This document shows positions 5,811-6,499 of a DNA stretch of 6,499 bases, piece after piece. Source of the stretch: Hydrogenophaga sp. (lineage in GTDB: Bacteria; Pseudomonadota; Gammaproteobacteria; Burkholderiales; Burkholderiaceae_C); the NCBI GenBank assembly GCA_020047875.1, contig JAIFNE010000068.1, positions 1 through 6,499 on the forward strand. The letters are read 5' to 3'. Numbering within the stretch: the stretch's first letter is position 1; the number at the start of each line of letters is the position of its first letter. The notes under the pieces are model-generated. The model saw nothing but the letters and a program-made list of their open reading frames with translations. It searched no databases and had not been told where the DNA came from. The position numbers were made by a program, and so were the translations under genes.

Positions 5811-6499
5811 ATGATCCGCCTGTCTGAACTCAAGCTGCCGCTGGCCGCCGTGCCGACCGAGCACCGCCGCGCCGCCGACGCCCCCACCGAAACGCGCGCA
5901 GACCGGGAGCCACCGCCCCACCCGGTGGACGCGCTCACCCGCCTTGCCGCCCAGACCCTGGGGGTTGACGTGCAAGCAATCGCTCACTTGCATGTGTTCA
6001 AACGCAGTTTCGACGCCCGCAAAGCCGAGCTGCTGGCGGTCTACATCGTGGACGTGGCGCTGACCGATGCCGCCCTGGAGCCGCGCCTGCTGGCGCAACA
6101 CGAAAAGCATCCCCACATTCAGCCCACGCCCGATATGGCCTGGCACGCGCCCGGCCACGCGCCCGCCGGCTGGCCGGCAGAGCCCAGCACCCGCCCGGTG
6201 GTCGTGGGGCTGGGGCCGTGCGGCCTGTTCACCGCGCTGGCGCTGGCGCAAATGGGCTTCAAGCCGATCGTGATCGAGCGCGGCAAACCGGTGCGCCAGC
6301 GCACCAAGGACACCTGGGGCCTGTGGCGCGGCAAGGGGCTCAACCCGCAAAGCAACGTGCAATACGGCGAAGGCGGCGCCGGCCTGTTTTCCGACGGCAA
6401 ACTCTACAGCCAGATCAAAGACCCCCGCTTCCTGGGCCGCAAGGTGATGCAGGAATTCGTGGCGGCCGGCGCACCCGCCGAAATTCTCTACATGGCGCA
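5811..6499 (+). CDS. FAD-dependent oxidoreductase of the COG2509 type, N-terminal part
   Basis: The frame is open from ATG 5811 to the window edge: 229 residues of a protein that normally runs to roughly 500-600. Residues 1-125 form the N-terminal domain found before the Rossmann fold in this family, with LGVDVQAIAHLHVFKRSFDAR at 50-70. VVGLGPCGLFTALALAQMG (131-149) is the FAD-binding GxGxxG fold, and Glu156 in VIERG is the residue expected to hold the adenosine ribose. YGEGGAGLFSDGKL (185-198) is the signature that follows in these proteins. They are cytoplasmic flavoproteins annotated as NAD(P)/FAD-dependent oxidoreductases; to my knowledge the reaction is not settled. The start is the only ATG that gives the full N-terminal domain; no good ribosome binding site precedes it. 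It is transcribed away from rnpB. The C-terminal half is not visible, so substrate-site residues cannot be judged. Confidence 0.9.
   Translation, partial: MIRLSELKLPLAAVPTEHRRAADAPTETRADREPPPHPVDALTRLAAQTLGVDVQAIAHLHVFKRSFDARKAELLAVYIVDVALTDAALEPRLLAQHEKHPHIQPTPDMAWHAPGHAPAGWPAEPSTRPVVVGLGPCGLFTALALAQMGFKPIVIERGKPVRQRTKDTWGLWRGKGLNPQSNVQYGEGGAGLFSDGKLYSQIKDPRFLGRKVMQEFVAAGAPAEILYMA

Noticed and set aside
5420..5827. Open frames on the + strand (for example 5420-5827, 5583-5786)
   Set aside because: They lie opposite rnpB, whose conserved RNA blocks and P1 pairing explain the sequence.

Overview
The window is GC-rich DNA with the look of a betaproteobacterium. A Comamonadaceae-like member of the Burkholderiales is my best guess, from codon use, a type A RNase P RNA, a TRAP transporter beside catabolic dehydrogenases, and the protein families present. 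That assignment is inference; no taxonomic marker was compared by alignment.

Left part (1-2504, + strand): the 3' end of a TRAP transporter large permease gene, an aldehyde dehydrogenase and a short-chain dehydrogenase/reductase follow each other with gaps of 23 and 24 bp. They read as the end of an uptake-plus-oxidation operon: a solute (probably an organic acid or polyol) is imported, an alcohol group is oxidised by the SDR and an aldehyde by the ALDH. The substrate cannot be told from the sequence. After a 42-bp gap comes a 563-residue fusion of a Nudix hydrolase with a LACTB2-type metallo-beta-lactamase-fold hydrolase (2547-4238), probably a separate unit.

Middle part (4261-5204, - strand): a toxin-antitoxin pair of the VapBC type, convergent with the fusion gene. 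The antitoxin vapB (ribbon-helix-helix) has a clear start and ribosome binding site. The vapC gene is separated from it by a 167-bp palindromic, MITE-like element (4744-4910) with 22-bp terminal inverted repeats bounded by TA. No ATG, GTG or TTG lies in frame upstream of the codon for vapC's first catalytic aspartate, so the toxin gene looks decayed or depends on an unusual start.

Right part (5376-6499): rnpB, the RNase P RNA gene, on the - strand, complete from one side of helix P1 to the other. Divergent from it, 54 bp away, is the first 229 codons of a COG2509-type FAD-dependent oxidoreductase that runs off the window.

No clearly new system is visible. The most interesting spot is the element-interrupted vapBC locus; next are the Nudix-MBL fusion and an RNase P RNA whose P13-P15 region looks much shorter than in Escherichia coli.
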